Of a DNA stretch of 64,000 nt, positions 1-8,238 are shown one piece after another (within the stretch, counting starts at the first letter, position 1; the number at the start of each line of letters is the position of its first letter). The translations under genes and the position numbers were made by a program. The stretch lies in NCBI RefSeq assembly GCF_041537925.1, contig NZ_JBGOSH010000001.1:558001-622000 (forward strand), in the 5' to 3' direction. The notes beneath the pieces were generated by a model. That model made no database searches. It was not told the DNA's origin and saw only the letters and a list, made by a program, of their open reading frames with translations. The stretch is from Ruegeria_C sp041537925. GTDB taxonomy: Bacteria > Pseudomonadota > Alphaproteobacteria > Rhodobacterales > Rhodobacteraceae.

Positions 1-279
1 GCTTGATTTTCCCATCCCTCTCGCACCCCAGAGAAGGGCGTTATTAGCTTTGAACCCGTGGGCAAAACGGCGGGTATTGTCAGCCAGCGTGTCACGCGAC
101 CGGTTGATGCCCAGAAGCAGCTCCAGTTCGACCCGGTTGACCTCTGCCACCGGCTCCAGCCGTTCCGGGGCCACATGCCAGACAAAGGCAGTGGCGCTGG
201 CGAAATCGGGCGCGGCGAGCGGCGCGGGCGACATGCGCTCCAGCGCGTCGGCGATGCGGGTCATTGCGTCCTGGGTCAA
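1..279 (-). CDS. DUF815-family P-loop ATPase, N-terminal part (runs off the left edge)
   Basis: Reading leftward, the frame is open from 279 to the window edge and gives about 93 residues. It starts LTQDAMTRIADALERMSP and ends in a Walker A motif, GARGMGKSS. The long N-terminal helix region followed by a P-loop at about residue 85 is the layout of the DUF815 AAA-type ATPases common in alphaproteobacteria; their role is not well defined. I chose the TTG at 279 because GGGAGG lies about 7 bases upstream. An ATG at 264 is the alternative. The Walker B and sensor parts lie outside the window, so completeness cannot be judged. Confidence 0.75.
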   Translation of the reverse strand, partial: MTQDAMTRIADALERMSPAPLAAPDFASATAFVWHVAPERLEPVAEVNRVELELLLGINRSRDTLADNTRRFAHGFKANNALLWGARGMGKSS

Positions 280-431
280 GTGCGGTCCTCCCGATCTGTA
301 CATCCGGTGTCAAAGCATGTTCCGCAAAGCGCAGCAAGAGGAAGGCACGCGCCTTCGATTTGTTCTGGGTGGGTATCCCCATGCCCATGATATGAGAATA
401 CCTCTGCGTATCAGCAAGGCCACCCAATGCC

Positions 432-620
432 CTACTTGTTCGCCTTCAACAGACGCGCAATTACGATGTCGGGCTTGCCGTATGGAAACTGCTTGTCGTC
501 GAAATCTATCAGGTGCTCGTGATCATAGCTGTCGCCCATCGCCTTCATATCGCTTGCGCATTGAATGGCGAAATCGGCGAATCGCTCCGCTTCTTCTGGG
601 TTATCGAAGCAAACACTCAC
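432..620 (-). CDS. Imm32-like immunity protein, start uncertain or gene decayed
   Basis: The 62-residue product from a GTG start carries SVCFDNPEEAERFADFAIQC, then MGDSYDHEHLIDF and KPDIVIARL. This matches my memory of the Imm32 family of polymorphic-toxin immunity proteins, which have a helical segment, a GxSxxHEHxxD-type motif and a PDIVV-type end. The same frame stays open upstream to about 725 and adds residues such as KIYGYEKGDGSGEILELDL, the N-terminal strands expected of the family, but has no ATG, GTG or TTG there. The gene may therefore have lost its start or be a fragment. No toxin gene is adjacent: the neighbours are a DUF815 ATPase and the tat terminator. The family call rests on motif memory, not a search. 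Confidence 0.5.
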   Translation of the reverse strand: MSVCFDNPEEAERFADFAIQCASDMKAMGDSYDHEHLIDFDDKQFPYGKPDIVIARLLKANK

Positions 621-744
621 TAGGTCCAGTTCTAAGATTTCGCCGGACCCATCGCCTTTTTCGTAGCCGTAGATTTTCGCCCCATAACTCCAAAGTTCAG
701 TTTTGAGCCGCCTTCTGGCGAGAGGTCACTAGAGGCCCACAGTA

Positions 745-782
745 ATCAATAGAAACAAGGCGCGCCTTCCCCTGGCGCGCCT
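745..782 (-). terminator. Rho-independent terminator after tatC
   Basis: There is a perfect 9-bp stem (758-766 with 774-782, AGGCGCGCC) and a 7-base loop. On the minus strand it is followed by TTGTTTCTATT, 24 bases after the tatC stop. It closes the tatABC transcript. Confidence 0.75.
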
Positions 783-805
783 GTATGTTTCAATTCGTCT
801 CCGGC

Positions 806-1705
806 TCACTTGTCCTTGCCGCCCTCAGCCTCGAACTCGGCCTGCATCGGATCGTCAGGATGGGCGTCGATCTCGTCTTCATCGTCGTAATAACCTTCTG
901 CCCGCAGTTGCTCTTCGCGCTTTTTCTCGACGCGGGCGACGAGGAAGATCGAAATCTCATAGAGGCCATAGACCACCACAAACAGGATCACCTGGGTGAT
1001 CACATCTGGCGGCGTGACCAGCGCGGCCAGAACCAGAATACCCACCACCGCGTATTTGCGGACCGCGCCCAGCCCTTCGGCGCTGACCAGTCCGGCCTTG
1101 CCCATCAACGTCAGCAGCACCGGCAGTTGGAAGCACAGGCCAAAGGCCACGATGAATTTGATGGTCAGGTTCAGATATTCCTGAGCCGAGCCCTGAAAGA
1201 CCACGCTAAGCGGAGCTGCGGCGTCGGCCGGCAGCGCCTCACCCTCGGCCCCGAATTGCTGGAACCCGAGGAAGAAGTCGTAAGCCAAAGGTGTCACGAC
1301 ATAAAAGGCAAAGGATGCCCCCAGCAGGAACATGAAGGGCGAGGCCAGCATGAACGGCAGGAACGCGCCTTTTTCGGACTTGTAGAGCCCTGGTGCCACG
1401 AACCGCCACATCTGCATCCCGATATAGGGAAAGGCCAGCATGAACCCGCCCAGCAGCGAGACCTTGATGGCGACAAAGAAGCCTTCCTGCGGCGAGATGA
1501 AGATCAGCCCGCAATCCTGCCCGCGCTCGTTCAGCACCTGACAAAGCGGCGCGGTGAGGAAGTTGAAGATCGGCGTCGCAACGGTGAAGCAGATGATCAT
1601 GCCTATGAGAAACGCCACCACGCAGTGAATGAGCCGCGTGCGCAGCTCGGTCAGATGTTCGATCAGCGGCGCGGAGGAATCATCGATCTCGTCGGTATTG
1701 CTCAT
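806..1705 (-). CDS. tatC: Sec-independent protein translocase subunit TatC
   Basis: This 299-residue polytopic inner-membrane protein is the receptor of the twin-arginine translocase and recognises RR signal peptides of folded exports. It shows the family start (APLIEHLTELRTRLI) and six hydrophobic segments, including FPYIGMQMWRFVAPGLY and a late TPPDVITQVILF segment. The C-terminal tail of about 45 residues is charged and Glu/Asp-rich, longer than in E. coli TatC but usual in Rhodobacterales. The start overlaps the tatB stop by 4 bases (ATGA), which suggests translational coupling. It is the last gene of a tatA-tatB-tatC operon transcribed leftward. Confidence 0.97.
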   Translation of the reverse strand: MSNTDEIDDSSAPLIEHLTELRTRLIHCVVAFLIGMIICFTVATPIFNFLTAPLCQVLNERGQDCGLIFISPQEGFFVAIKVSLLGGFMLAFPYIGMQMWRFVAPGLYKSEKGAFLPFMLASPFMFLLGASFAFYVVTPLAYDFFLGFQQFGAEGEALPADAAAPLSVVFQGSAQEYLNLTIKFIVAFGLCFQLPVLLTLMGKAGLVSAEGLGAVRKYAVVGILVLAALVTPPDVITQVILFVVVYGLYEISIFLVARVEKKREEQLRAEGYYDDEDEIDAHPDDPMQAEFEAEGGKDK

Positions 1706-2160
1706 GATTTGGTCTCGGGATTGAGCGCGGCTTCGGCCTCGTCGGCCTTGGCCAGTGCCTCTTCGGCCTCACGCGCCTTGCGTTCGGCGGCCTTGCGTGC
1801 GGCAGAGGCCTGGATTTTCTTGGCCTGTTCGGCACGCTCGGCAGCCAGTTTGCCGGTCTCGCTGTCGGGGTCGAACTTGCTCGGGTCCATACTGTCGGTG
1901 AGGTCTTTCGAGGCCTTTTTGACGCTGTCCATCGCGGTGTTCACCGGATTGGTCGCAGCCTTGAGCCCCTTCGAGATGTCTTTGACCCCGGCCTCATCCG
2001 CAGCCTCGTGCATCGCGGTGCTGAACTCGCGCGCCATCCCGCGCGCCTTGCCGACCCATTGGCCCACATTGCGGAACAGCACCGGCAGGTCCTTTGGCCC
2101 CACAACGATCAGAGCCACGATGCCGATGACCAGCAGCTCGGTCCAGCCCAGGTCGAACAT
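1702..2160 (-). CDS. tatB: Sec-independent protein translocase subunit TatB
   Basis: This 152-residue protein has the TatB N-terminus: MFDLGWTELLVIGIVALIVV is a single transmembrane helix, followed by GPKDLP, then an amphipathic helix and a long charged, Ala/Glu/Lys-rich tail likely to be partly coiled coil. TatB and TatC form the signal-peptide receptor complex. The Gly-Pro hinge and Glu near residue 8 are conserved family features. It lies 6 bases after tatA and overlaps tatC by 4, so the three genes form one operon. Confidence 0.95.
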   Translation of the reverse strand: MFDLGWTELLVIGIVALIVVGPKDLPVLFRNVGQWVGKARGMAREFSTAMHEAADEAGVKDISKGLKAATNPVNTAMDSVKKASKDLTDSMDPSKFDPDSETGKLAAERAEQAKKIQASAARKAAERKAREAEEALAKADEAEAALNPETKS

Positions 2161-2166
2161 GCGCGA

Positions 2167-2394
2167 TTACGCCTTGTCTTTGTCGGACACGGTTTCCGCC
2201 TCGGGCGTGACGTCCTTGGCGACCTCTGCCGCATCCTCTTCCAATTCCTTGGCGCCTTCGTTGATGCCCTTCTTGAACGAGGTGATGCCCTTGCCCACTT
2301 CGCCCATCAGCGAGCTGATCTTGCCGCGCCCAAACAGGACCAGCACCACAACGGCGATAAGCAGGATGCCCGGAAGGCCGATATTGTTCAGCAT
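2167..2394 (-). CDS. tatA: Sec-independent protein translocase subunit TatA
   Basis: This 75-residue pore-forming subunit begins MLNNIGLPGILLIAVVVLVL, a transmembrane helix, followed by FGRGKISSLMGEVGKGITSF, the amphipathic helix with the FGRGKI motif, and an acidic tail. I placed the start at 2394 because AGGAG lies 7 bases upstream. A longer frame to 2493 adds 33 residues that do not resemble TatA. It is the first gene of tatABC, and its promoter should lie in 2395-2540. Confidence 0.95.
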   Translation of the reverse strand: MLNNIGLPGILLIAVVVLVLFGRGKISSLMGEVGKGITSFKKGINEGAKELEEDAAEVAKDVTPEAETVSDKDKA

Positions 2395-2542
2395 GAATAT
2401 TCTCCTAGTCTGAGGCGCAGACGCGCCACTCCCCTTGATCTGCGCCCGGTCTAGCGCAGCGGACATGTCGGGTGAAAGCGTGCAGGTCCGCATATCCCAC
2501 CGAATTGATCCGCCACAGGGCTTTTTTTGCAGAGGACTTGAT

Positions 2543-2568
2543 ACAACTGACAGGTTTATGTCAGTTGT
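2543..2568. promoter_or_regulatory. 26-bp inverted repeat, likely operator of the ABM/WYL gene pair
   Basis: The perfect 10-bp arms ACAACTGACA (2543-2552) and TGTCAGTTGT (2559-2568) flank a 6-base spacer. It starts about 48 bases before the ABM gene and overlaps a possible -35 element (TTGATA, 2538-2543). The second gene of the downstream pair encodes an HTH-WYL regulator, so autoregulation through this site is the simplest reading. That is inference from position. Confidence 0.6.
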
Positions 2569-2615
2569 GAGTTGCTAGCACCGGCGCAGTGTCAACACTT
2601 ACAGGAGAACTGAAC

Positions 2616-2921
2616 ATGACCCATGTCGCCGAAATCGTCACCTTTCATCTGGCCGACGGCGTTTCCCCCGATGCGTTCGTGGAACTCAGCCAGGCCACCG
2701 AGACCTTCGTGCGCTCCAACCCCGGCTTTCTGCATCGACAGTTGAGCCAGGGCGAGGATGGCAGTTGGACCGATTACGTGGTCTGGCGTGATATGGACAC
2801 GGCACAGCGTGTGGCCCAGAGTTTTGCCGATCAGGAGTTTGCTCCAAAGCTGATGGCGGCGATCGACCCTGAAACCGTGAAGATGCGGCACGAACATATT
2901 CATTGGGACATGGCCGCATGA
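2616..2921 (+). CDS. ABM-fold (antibiotic biosynthesis monooxygenase-like) small protein
   Basis: This 101-residue protein begins MTHVAEIVTFHLADGVSPDA and contains SNPGFLHRQLS and DYVVWRDMDTAQ, the beta-alpha-beta pattern of dimeric alpha+beta barrel (ABM) proteins. The family includes cofactor-free monooxygenases, haem-degrading enzymes and proteins of unknown activity, so no substrate is proposed. The start at 2616 follows AGGAGA; an in-frame GTG at 2589 has no such site. The gene is 27 bases ahead of a WYL regulator and shares its promoter region, where a perfect palindrome lies. Confidence 0.75.
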   Translation: MTHVAEIVTFHLADGVSPDAFVELSQATETFVRSNPGFLHRQLSQGEDGSWTDYVVWRDMDTAQRVAQSFADQEFAPKLMAAIDPETVKMRHEHIHWDMAA

Positions 2922-2948
2922 CGCTCTGCCCGCGAACAGGTGCGGGTC

Positions 2949-3617
2949 ATGCGCCGCACTGACCGCCTGTTCGACATCATCCAGATCCTGCGTGACGGCA
3001 AACTGCACCGCGCGCAGGACATTGCAGACCGGCTTGAAGTGTCGGTCCGCACCATCTATCGCGACATGGACACGCTGGCCGCCTCGGGCATCCCGGTCGA
3101 GGGCGAGCGCGGCGTGGGCTACATGGTGCGCGAGGCGATCACCCTACCGCCGCTGACCCTGACCGCCGAAGAGCTTGAAGCGCTGAATCTTGGCATGGCC
3201 ATCGTGGCCGAGGCGGCCGATCCCGACCTGCGGGCAGCGGCGGAGTCACTGGCTGACAAGATCGACGCGGTGCTGCCGATCGAGGTGATATCCGAGGCGG
3301 ATGCGTGGAAATTCGCGGTCTACCCCTTTGCCGACGCTGCGCGCGGATTTACCCATATGGCCCCGCTCAGGGCCGCAATCAAATCCCGCCAGAAGCTTGA
3401 CCTGCGCTATCGCCGCATCGACGGCACACTGACACACCGCAAGATCCGCCCGCTGCATATGGAATATTGGGGCCGGGTCTGGACGTTGACCGCCTGGTGT
3501 GAGGCACGCGATGATTTCCGGGTGTTCCGCGTCGATCTGATCGAAGACCTCACTCCCTTGCCCGAATTGTTCGTGGACGAGCCCGGAAAGCGTCTGTCGG
3601 ATTATGTGCCAGACTGA
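2949..3617 (+). CDS. DeoR/YafY-type HTH regulator with WYL domain
   Basis: This 222-residue regulator has an N-terminal winged HTH (RRTDRLFDIIQILRDG, then ADRLEVSVRTIYRDMDTLAA) and a C-terminal WYL domain with HMEYWGRVWTLTAWCE and FRVFRVDLIEDL. WYL domains bind ligands such as nucleotides or oligonucleotides and regulate small adjacent operons. It is the usual length for the YafY group. ATG at 2949 fits the family start; GTG at 2940 is possible. It is co-directional with the ABM gene, and the palindrome at 2543-2568 is the best candidate for its binding site. Confidence 0.88.
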   Translation: MRRTDRLFDIIQILRDGKLHRAQDIADRLEVSVRTIYRDMDTLAASGIPVEGERGVGYMVREAITLPPLTLTAEELEALNLGMAIVAEAADPDLRAAAESLADKIDAVLPIEVISEADAWKFAVYPFADAARGFTHMAPLRAAIKSRQKLDLRYRRIDGTLTHRKIRPLHMEYWGRVWTLTAWCEARDDFRVFRVDLIEDLTPLPELFVDEPGKRLSDYVPD

Positions 3618-3632
3618 GCGGGTTTGCTCCGG

Positions 3633-4454
3633 TCAGGGCCACGCAATCGGGTCGAGCCGGAACAGTTTCGACAGTTGCTCATACACTTCCGGAACGTCGC
3701 TCTTTAGCGCTTGTGGCCTCTCAAAAAATACCTCCACCGAGACCGCAAAGAACTCTTCATGCCCTTCGGCGCCATAGGGGTCGATCACCGTTCTGTGCCC
3801 GGATTCAACGGCACGGACATGGGTATCATAAGCGGTCAGAAACACGTGCTCCCATTCGGCAAAACTCTGCCCTTCGCTGAGGATGGGAACCCCGTTGGTG
3901 CGCCCGGACAGATCATCGATCTGATGCGCGAATTCGTGAAAGACAACGTTCTGCCCGTCCCGGTCGTTCATTGCGCCCTGTCGGCTATGCGCCCAGGACA
4001 GGATCACCGGACCACGATCCCAGCTTTCACCGGTGCGCACGACTTCCTTTTCGGTCACAACATAACCGGACTGCCTGCGCTGCCTTGATTTGAAGGCGTT
4101 CGGGTAGATAAGGATCGTTGTCAGGTTGTCGTACCAAAGATCGCTGTTGACCACGAGCAGGCAGGCCTGCGCCGAGATTGACAGCTCCATCTCTTCGGTG
4201 ATCTCCAGCCCGTCGCAGCCGACAAAATCCACCTGATCCAGAAACAAGTTCACTTTGCCATCAAGCGCAGCGCGCAGGTCTGGTGGAAGTCTGCGCACAA
4301 TCGGAACCAAGTTTGCGATGGTCGTGCGCTGATGATCGGAAAGCGGCGTTTGAAGAAGCACGGCGCGCTGCTGCTTTCTGGACCAATAGCGATAGCCCAG
4401 AGCGGCCAGAACCAGCATCACAAGTGCAAGGAATATCCACATGGAATGACCCAA
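3633..4454 (-). CDS. mtfA: MtfA-type zinc metallopeptidase (M90 family)
   Basis: This 273-residue protein has an N-terminal transmembrane helix (MWIFLALVMLVLAALGYRYW) and a peptidase domain with HEFAHQIDDLSG, where the two His and Glu form the zinc site. The downstream GAEGHEEFFAVSVEVFFERP supplies the further conserved Glu region. In E. coli MtfA binds the glucose repressor Mlc and has aminopeptidase activity; here the membrane anchor places it at the inner membrane. The start could also be the Met at 4442. It is convergent with the WYL regulator and stands 12 bases after the stop of the Lrp gene on the same strand. Confidence 0.9.
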   Translation of the reverse strand: MGHSMWIFLALVMLVLAALGYRYWSRKQQRAVLLQTPLSDHQRTTIANLVPIVRRLPPDLRAALDGKVNLFLDQVDFVGCDGLEITEEMELSISAQACLLVVNSDLWYDNLTTILIYPNAFKSRQRRQSGYVVTEKEVVRTGESWDRGPVILSWAHSRQGAMNDRDGQNVVFHEFAHQIDDLSGRTNGVPILSEGQSFAEWEHVFLTAYDTHVRAVESGHRTVIDPYGAEGHEEFFAVSVEVFFERPQALKSDVPEVYEQLSKLFRLDPIAWP

Positions 4455-4466
4455 TCCCCAATTGAC

Positions 4467-4928
4467 TCAAAGCGGCAGCGGCCGCCCTTCGGCAATCGCC
4501 TCCATCGCGAAATAAGAGGTGACGCTGTCCAGTTCCACCTTTTCGATCAGCCGCTGATAGACCTTGTCAAAACTGGTCATGTCCTGCGTCACCACCTTGA
4601 GCTGGTAGTCATAATCGCCGCCGATACGGTGGAAATCGACCACTTCGGGGATGGTCAGGACATGGCGGCGAAAGGCCTGCAACCACTCTGCTGAATGGTG
4701 CCGGGTGCGCAGCATTACAAAAACGACCAGCTTCAGCCCCAGCTTTTCCCGCGCGACACGGGCGCGCGAACCTTGCAGGACCCCTGCCTCGGTCAAAGCC
4801 TTCAACCGCCGCCAGCAGGCATTCTGCGACAGCCCCACCCGTTCTGCCAGGTCGCGCTGCGACAGGCTGGCATCCAGTTGCATCTCGCGGAGTAACTTAA
4901 GGTCAATATGATCTATTTTCTCGGACAT
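4467..4928 (-). CDS. Lrp/AsnC-family transcriptional regulator
   Basis: This 153-residue protein has an N-terminal HTH (DLKLLREMQLDASLSQRDLA, VGLSQNACWRRLKALTEAG) and a C-terminal RAM/ACT-like effector domain (VPEVVDFHRIGGDYDYQLKV type). The usual family length is about 150. It is divergent from the class-V aminotransferase with 101 bases between the starts, an arrangement typical of Lrp-type regulators that control a neighbouring amino-acid enzyme in response to its substrate or product. Regulation of that gene is inferred from position only. Confidence 0.92.
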   Translation of the reverse strand: MSEKIDHIDLKLLREMQLDASLSQRDLAERVGLSQNACWRRLKALTEAGVLQGSRARVAREKLGLKLVVFVMLRTRHHSAEWLQAFRRHVLTIPEVVDFHRIGGDYDYQLKVVTQDMTSFDKVYQRLIEKVELDSVTSYFAMEAIAEGRPLPL

Positions 4929-5029
4929 TTTCGATTGAATGACACAATTCTATCTCAGATTCCAGTTATAATAGTGAAGCTTATTGCCCCGGCAAGGGTC
5001 ATATTGAATGCACAGAAGGAGTTTGACCC

Positions 5030-6448
5030 ATGCCGCTCGATCAGTTTCGCAAAACCATACAGGACGCCATTCAAGCCGGAACCCTGCAGGACGGGCTGAT
5101 CGGCGAAGGCATTATGATCCCCGGGTTTTCGGGCGATGTGCCGCTGGTCTACGCCGATTACGTGGCCTCGGGGCGCGCCATGCAGCAGGTCGAGGATTTC
5201 GTCACCGCGCAGGTGCTGCCCTATTACGCCAACAGCCATACCGAGGCGTCCTATTGCGGCGCCTACATGACCCGCCTGCGCAGCGCGGCGCGGGCCGAGA
5301 TCGCCCGGGCGGTGAAGGCCGGGGACGCCGATGCGGTGATCTTCACCGGTTCGGGTGCGACGGCCGGTTTGAACCGGTTGGTCAGCCTGATGGGCGTGAA
5401 CGAGGCGGACCGCCCGGTCGTGTTCATCGGCCCTTATGAGCATCATTCCAACATCCTCCCCTGGCGCGAAAGCAAAGCCGAGGTGGTGGAGATCCCCGAA
5501 GCGCCCGGCGGCGGCGTCGATCTGGATGCGCTGGAGGCCGCGCTTGTGGCCCATGGTGATGCTGATCTGCTGATCGGCAGTTTCTCGGCGGCCTCGAACG
5601 TGACCGGCATCCTCACCGATCCCGACCCGGTGACGCGCCTGTTGCGCCGCCACGGCGCGCGGGCGGTCTGGGACTATGCTGGTGGCGGCCCCTATCTGCC
5701 CATCGACATGAGATCGGGCTGCGATGCGCAGAAGGATGCGGTGGTGATCTCGCCGCACAAATTTCCCGGCGGCCCCGGCGCTTCGGGCGTACTGGTCGTC
5801 AACAAGGTCACCGTGCAACGGACCTGCCCCAGCTGGCCGGGCGGCGGCACCGTGTCGTTCGTATCGCCCTGGCGGCATGATTACAGCAACGATCTGGCCA
5901 CGCGCGAAGAGGCTGGAACACCCAATGTGATCGGCGATATCCGCGCCGCGCTGGCCTTCATCATCAAGGACGCGGTGGGCAGCGATACCATCGCCGAGCG
6001 CGAGGCGACCTATAACCGCATGGCGCTGGACGGCTGGCGCGACAACCCGCATCTGACTTTGCTGGGAGTCGAAGCGGATCATCGGCTGCCGATCTTTTCC
6101 TTCCTGGTGCAGGACGCTGCGGGTCGCCCTGTGCACCAACAGCTCTTCACCCGGATGCTGAGCGATATCTACGGTATCCAGGCGCGCGGCGGTTGTGCCT
6201 GCGCCGGACCTTATGCGCATCAGCTGCTGGGGATTAACCATGAGACGTCCGACGCTTTGCATGAGGAGTTGCTAGCAGGTGACGAGCTTAGCAAGCCCGG
6301 CTGGGTGCGACTGAACTTCTCGTACCTGATGCGCGAAGACACGGTGCGGTTCATCATTGATGCCGTCAACGACCTGTCGCGCCGCGTCGAGGAATTTGCG
6401 CCGCATTACCGGGTTGACGCCACGACAGCCCGTTTCAAGGCCGCCTGA
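5030..6448 (+). CDS. Class-V aminotransferase / cysteine desulfurase-like PLP enzyme
   Basis: This 472-residue fold-type I PLP enzyme contains YANSHTEASYCG, FTGSGATAGLNRLV (phosphate-binding loop), WDYAGGGPYLPIDM and SPHKFPGGPGASGVLV, whose Lys should carry PLP. The RGGCACAGPY segment near residue 395 resembles the active-site loop of SufS/NifS-like desulfurases, but the protein is longer (family about 400-420) and no suf or isc genes are near. A desulfurase, selenocysteine-lyase-like or transaminase role are all possible. Its expression is probably controlled by the divergent Lrp regulator. The start follows AGAAGGAG. Confidence 0.85.
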   Translation: MPLDQFRKTIQDAIQAGTLQDGLIGEGIMIPGFSGDVPLVYADYVASGRAMQQVEDFVTAQVLPYYANSHTEASYCGAYMTRLRSAARAEIARAVKAGDADAVIFTGSGATAGLNRLVSLMGVNEADRPVVFIGPYEHHSNILPWRESKAEVVEIPEAPGGGVDLDALEAALVAHGDADLLIGSFSAASNVTGILTDPDPVTRLLRRHGARAVWDYAGGGPYLPIDMRSGCDAQKDAVVISPHKFPGGPGASGVLVVNKVTVQRTCPSWPGGGTVSFVSPWRHDYSNDLATREEAGTPNVIGDIRAALAFIIKDAVGSDTIAEREATYNRMALDGWRDNPHLTLLGVEADHRLPIFSFLVQDAAGRPVHQQLFTRMLSDIYGIQARGGCACAGPYAHQLLGINHETSDALHEELLAGDELSKPGWVRLNFSYLMREDTVRFIIDAVNDLSRRVEEFAPHYRVDATTARFKAA

Positions 6449-6535
6449 TCATGACGGTGTGAACAATTTTACAGTCAAAGCCTCAACCCTTCGGCAGATT
6501 ATGCGCATATTTAATTCTGCTATTGGAGTTGAGGC

Positions 6536-8179
6536 ATGGCCTTGAAAATTACTGCGCCCGTTGGTGAAAAAAAGCGAATAACCCAACCCGACCCGAAGAA
6601 AAAGAACGCCAAATTCAAGCCGGTACAGAACAAACCGGCGGATGTGGAAATGGTACGGCTGATGCTGAAGGCGAACGGCTATGCGGTCGCCATCCACGGC
6701 AAATGCGACGCCGGGCTGATCAAAACGATTCGCGATTTCCAGAAAAAAAAGCTGGGCTTCAAGAAACCCGACGGCATTGTCGACCCCGGCATGCGCACCT
6801 GGAATGCGGGCCTGCCGAAACTGGCCGCACAGGTCGCCGCCGATTCCAAGGTCGAAGTCTATGAGGTCTATGAGGGCGGCAAGAAAAAGATTGTCACAAA
6901 GAAGGAATACGAAGCCGGGGTCAAAGCGCTGCAGAAAGAGATCCTGTCCAAGGCCAACAAGATGCATTCCGAGGCCGAATCCTGGGTCAGCATCTGCAAC
7001 GACATCGAAAAAACCCGGCAGGCGCAGGACGGGCTGCTGGATGCGCTGGTCGAATTCGCAGTCAGTTCGGTCAACGACAAGACCGACCCGCCCTGGACAG
7101 ACATTCTGAACGCACGCTCCGAAGCGTCTTTGCTGAAAGCCTTTGCTGGCAAGTCCTCGCCGGACTGGAACAAGGTTCACAAACAGGACCTGAAGGCGAC
7201 CAAGACCTATAACAAGGCGGTCAAAACCTTCAAGAAATTCATTCAGGCCCGGATCGGCACGGCAAGTTCGATCGTCAGCAACCTGGAGATTGTGCGCGAC
7301 ACGTCCTTCTCCGTGGTCGAGGCTTATATAACCGCCCGTCTGGTGGTCACCAAGGGCATGACCCCGGCCAAGGCCAATGCCGTGGCCGCCGCCAGCACCG
7401 AGGCACTGAAATCGGGCGCTGGTCAGTTCGGCGAGTATATTGCCGGCAACAACGTGACCTGGGACGGCGCGGCCAAGAAGGTGTTCATCGACAGTTTCAT
7501 CGCCGGTCTTGCGGGGGCCGCCGGTGGCAAGCTGGGCGATGCGCTCTCCAAGGGCCTGGCGACCAAGCTGGCGGCTGCGGTGCTGCCTAAACTGTCCGGC
7601 AAACTCTCGAAAAAGGCGGCCGAGGCGTTTTTCAAACGCTTCCTGACCTCCAAAGCCGGTCAGGCCATGGTCACCAACGCGCTGAAGGAAACGATTGGCC
7701 TGATGAAACCGCTGATCGAAAAGGGCCGCGCGCCCAACCTCAAGGAGATCAAGGAAGCGGTCGCCAAGACGCTGACGGCGGGCATCATGTCCCATGCCTC
7801 GGGCAAAGCGCTGGACGGGTTTACCAAGAAACTGCCCGGCGCAGGTGAGGCATTCCTGCGAAAAACCATGGCCCCCAAGGTCATGGACTCGATGCGCAAG
7901 GATCTGGTCAAGATCTATGGCGCCGATACGTTCGACACGCTGGCCACCAAACATGCGGGCGAGATCTATCTAAAAGTGGCCGAAAGCCTGACCGGCAAGG
8001 CGATCGAAAAAGCGGCGGTGGACGCGGTGAATGCCTCGGACGGGTCGCAGAACGCAGGCCAGATGCAGAAGCTTGCCAATGACGCGATGCGCAAGGACGC
8101 CGAGCTGCGCAAGAAGATGCAGGACATGATCCGCACCGAGTTCGAGCGCAAGGCCAAAGCGATGAAGAAAGCCGCCTGA
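6536..8179 (+). CDS. Lys/Ala-rich protein with peptidoglycan-binding-like N-terminus; function unknown
   Basis: This 547-residue protein has no signal peptide. Residues about 33-92 (VEMVRLMLKANGYAVAIHG, then LIKTIRDFQKKKLGF and PDGIVDPGMRTW) have the helix-helix-helix pattern of PG_binding_1 domains. The middle part (120-240) is helical and charged. Residues about 280-355 are rich in Ala and Gly with a weakly hydrophobic stretch (FIAGLAGAAGGKLGDALSKG), and the C-terminus is Lys-rich helical. A stand-alone protein with a muramyl-binding head, a Gly/Ala-rich possible membrane-inserting core and a basic tail recalls secreted effectors or injection-system cargo, but no secretion locus is visible. 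It is flanked by single-gene units on both sides and has its own promoter region (6449-6535). Confidence 0.6.
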   Translation: MALKITAPVGEKKRITQPDPKKKNAKFKPVQNKPADVEMVRLMLKANGYAVAIHGKCDAGLIKTIRDFQKKKLGFKKPDGIVDPGMRTWNAGLPKLAAQVAADSKVEVYEVYEGGKKKIVTKKEYEAGVKALQKEILSKANKMHSEAESWVSICNDIEKTRQAQDGLLDALVEFAVSSVNDKTDPPWTDILNARSEASLLKAFAGKSSPDWNKVHKQDLKATKTYNKAVKTFKKFIQARIGTASSIVSNLEIVRDTSFSVVEAYITARLVVTKGMTPAKANAVAAASTEALKSGAGQFGEYIAGNNVTWDGAAKKVFIDSFIAGLAGAAGGKLGDALSKGLATKLAAAVLPKLSGKLSKKAAEAFFKRFLTSKAGQAMVTNALKETIGLMKPLIEKGRAPNLKEIKEAVAKTLTAGIMSHASGKALDGFTKKLPGAGEAFLRKTMAPKVMDSMRKDLVKIYGADTFDTLATKHAGEIYLKVAESLTGKAIEKAAVDAVNASDGSQNAGQMQKLANDAMRKDAELRKKMQDMIRTEFERKAKAMKKAA

Positions 8180-8238
8180 TCTTGCCGCTTTCCTCTGCGG
8201 TGTGAGGCCGTTATTAGGGGTCCATCAAGGAGCCCGAC

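Noticed and set aside
785..2413. Long plus-strand open frame opposite tatABC
   Set aside because: The minus strand encodes clear TatC, TatB and TatA; the plus-strand product is His/Gln/Arg-rich without motifs and is a shadow of G+C-rich codons.
4955..6262. 435-codon minus-strand frame opposite the class-V aminotransferase
   Set aside because: The plus-strand enzyme has PLP motifs and a ribosome site; the other frame shows shadow composition.
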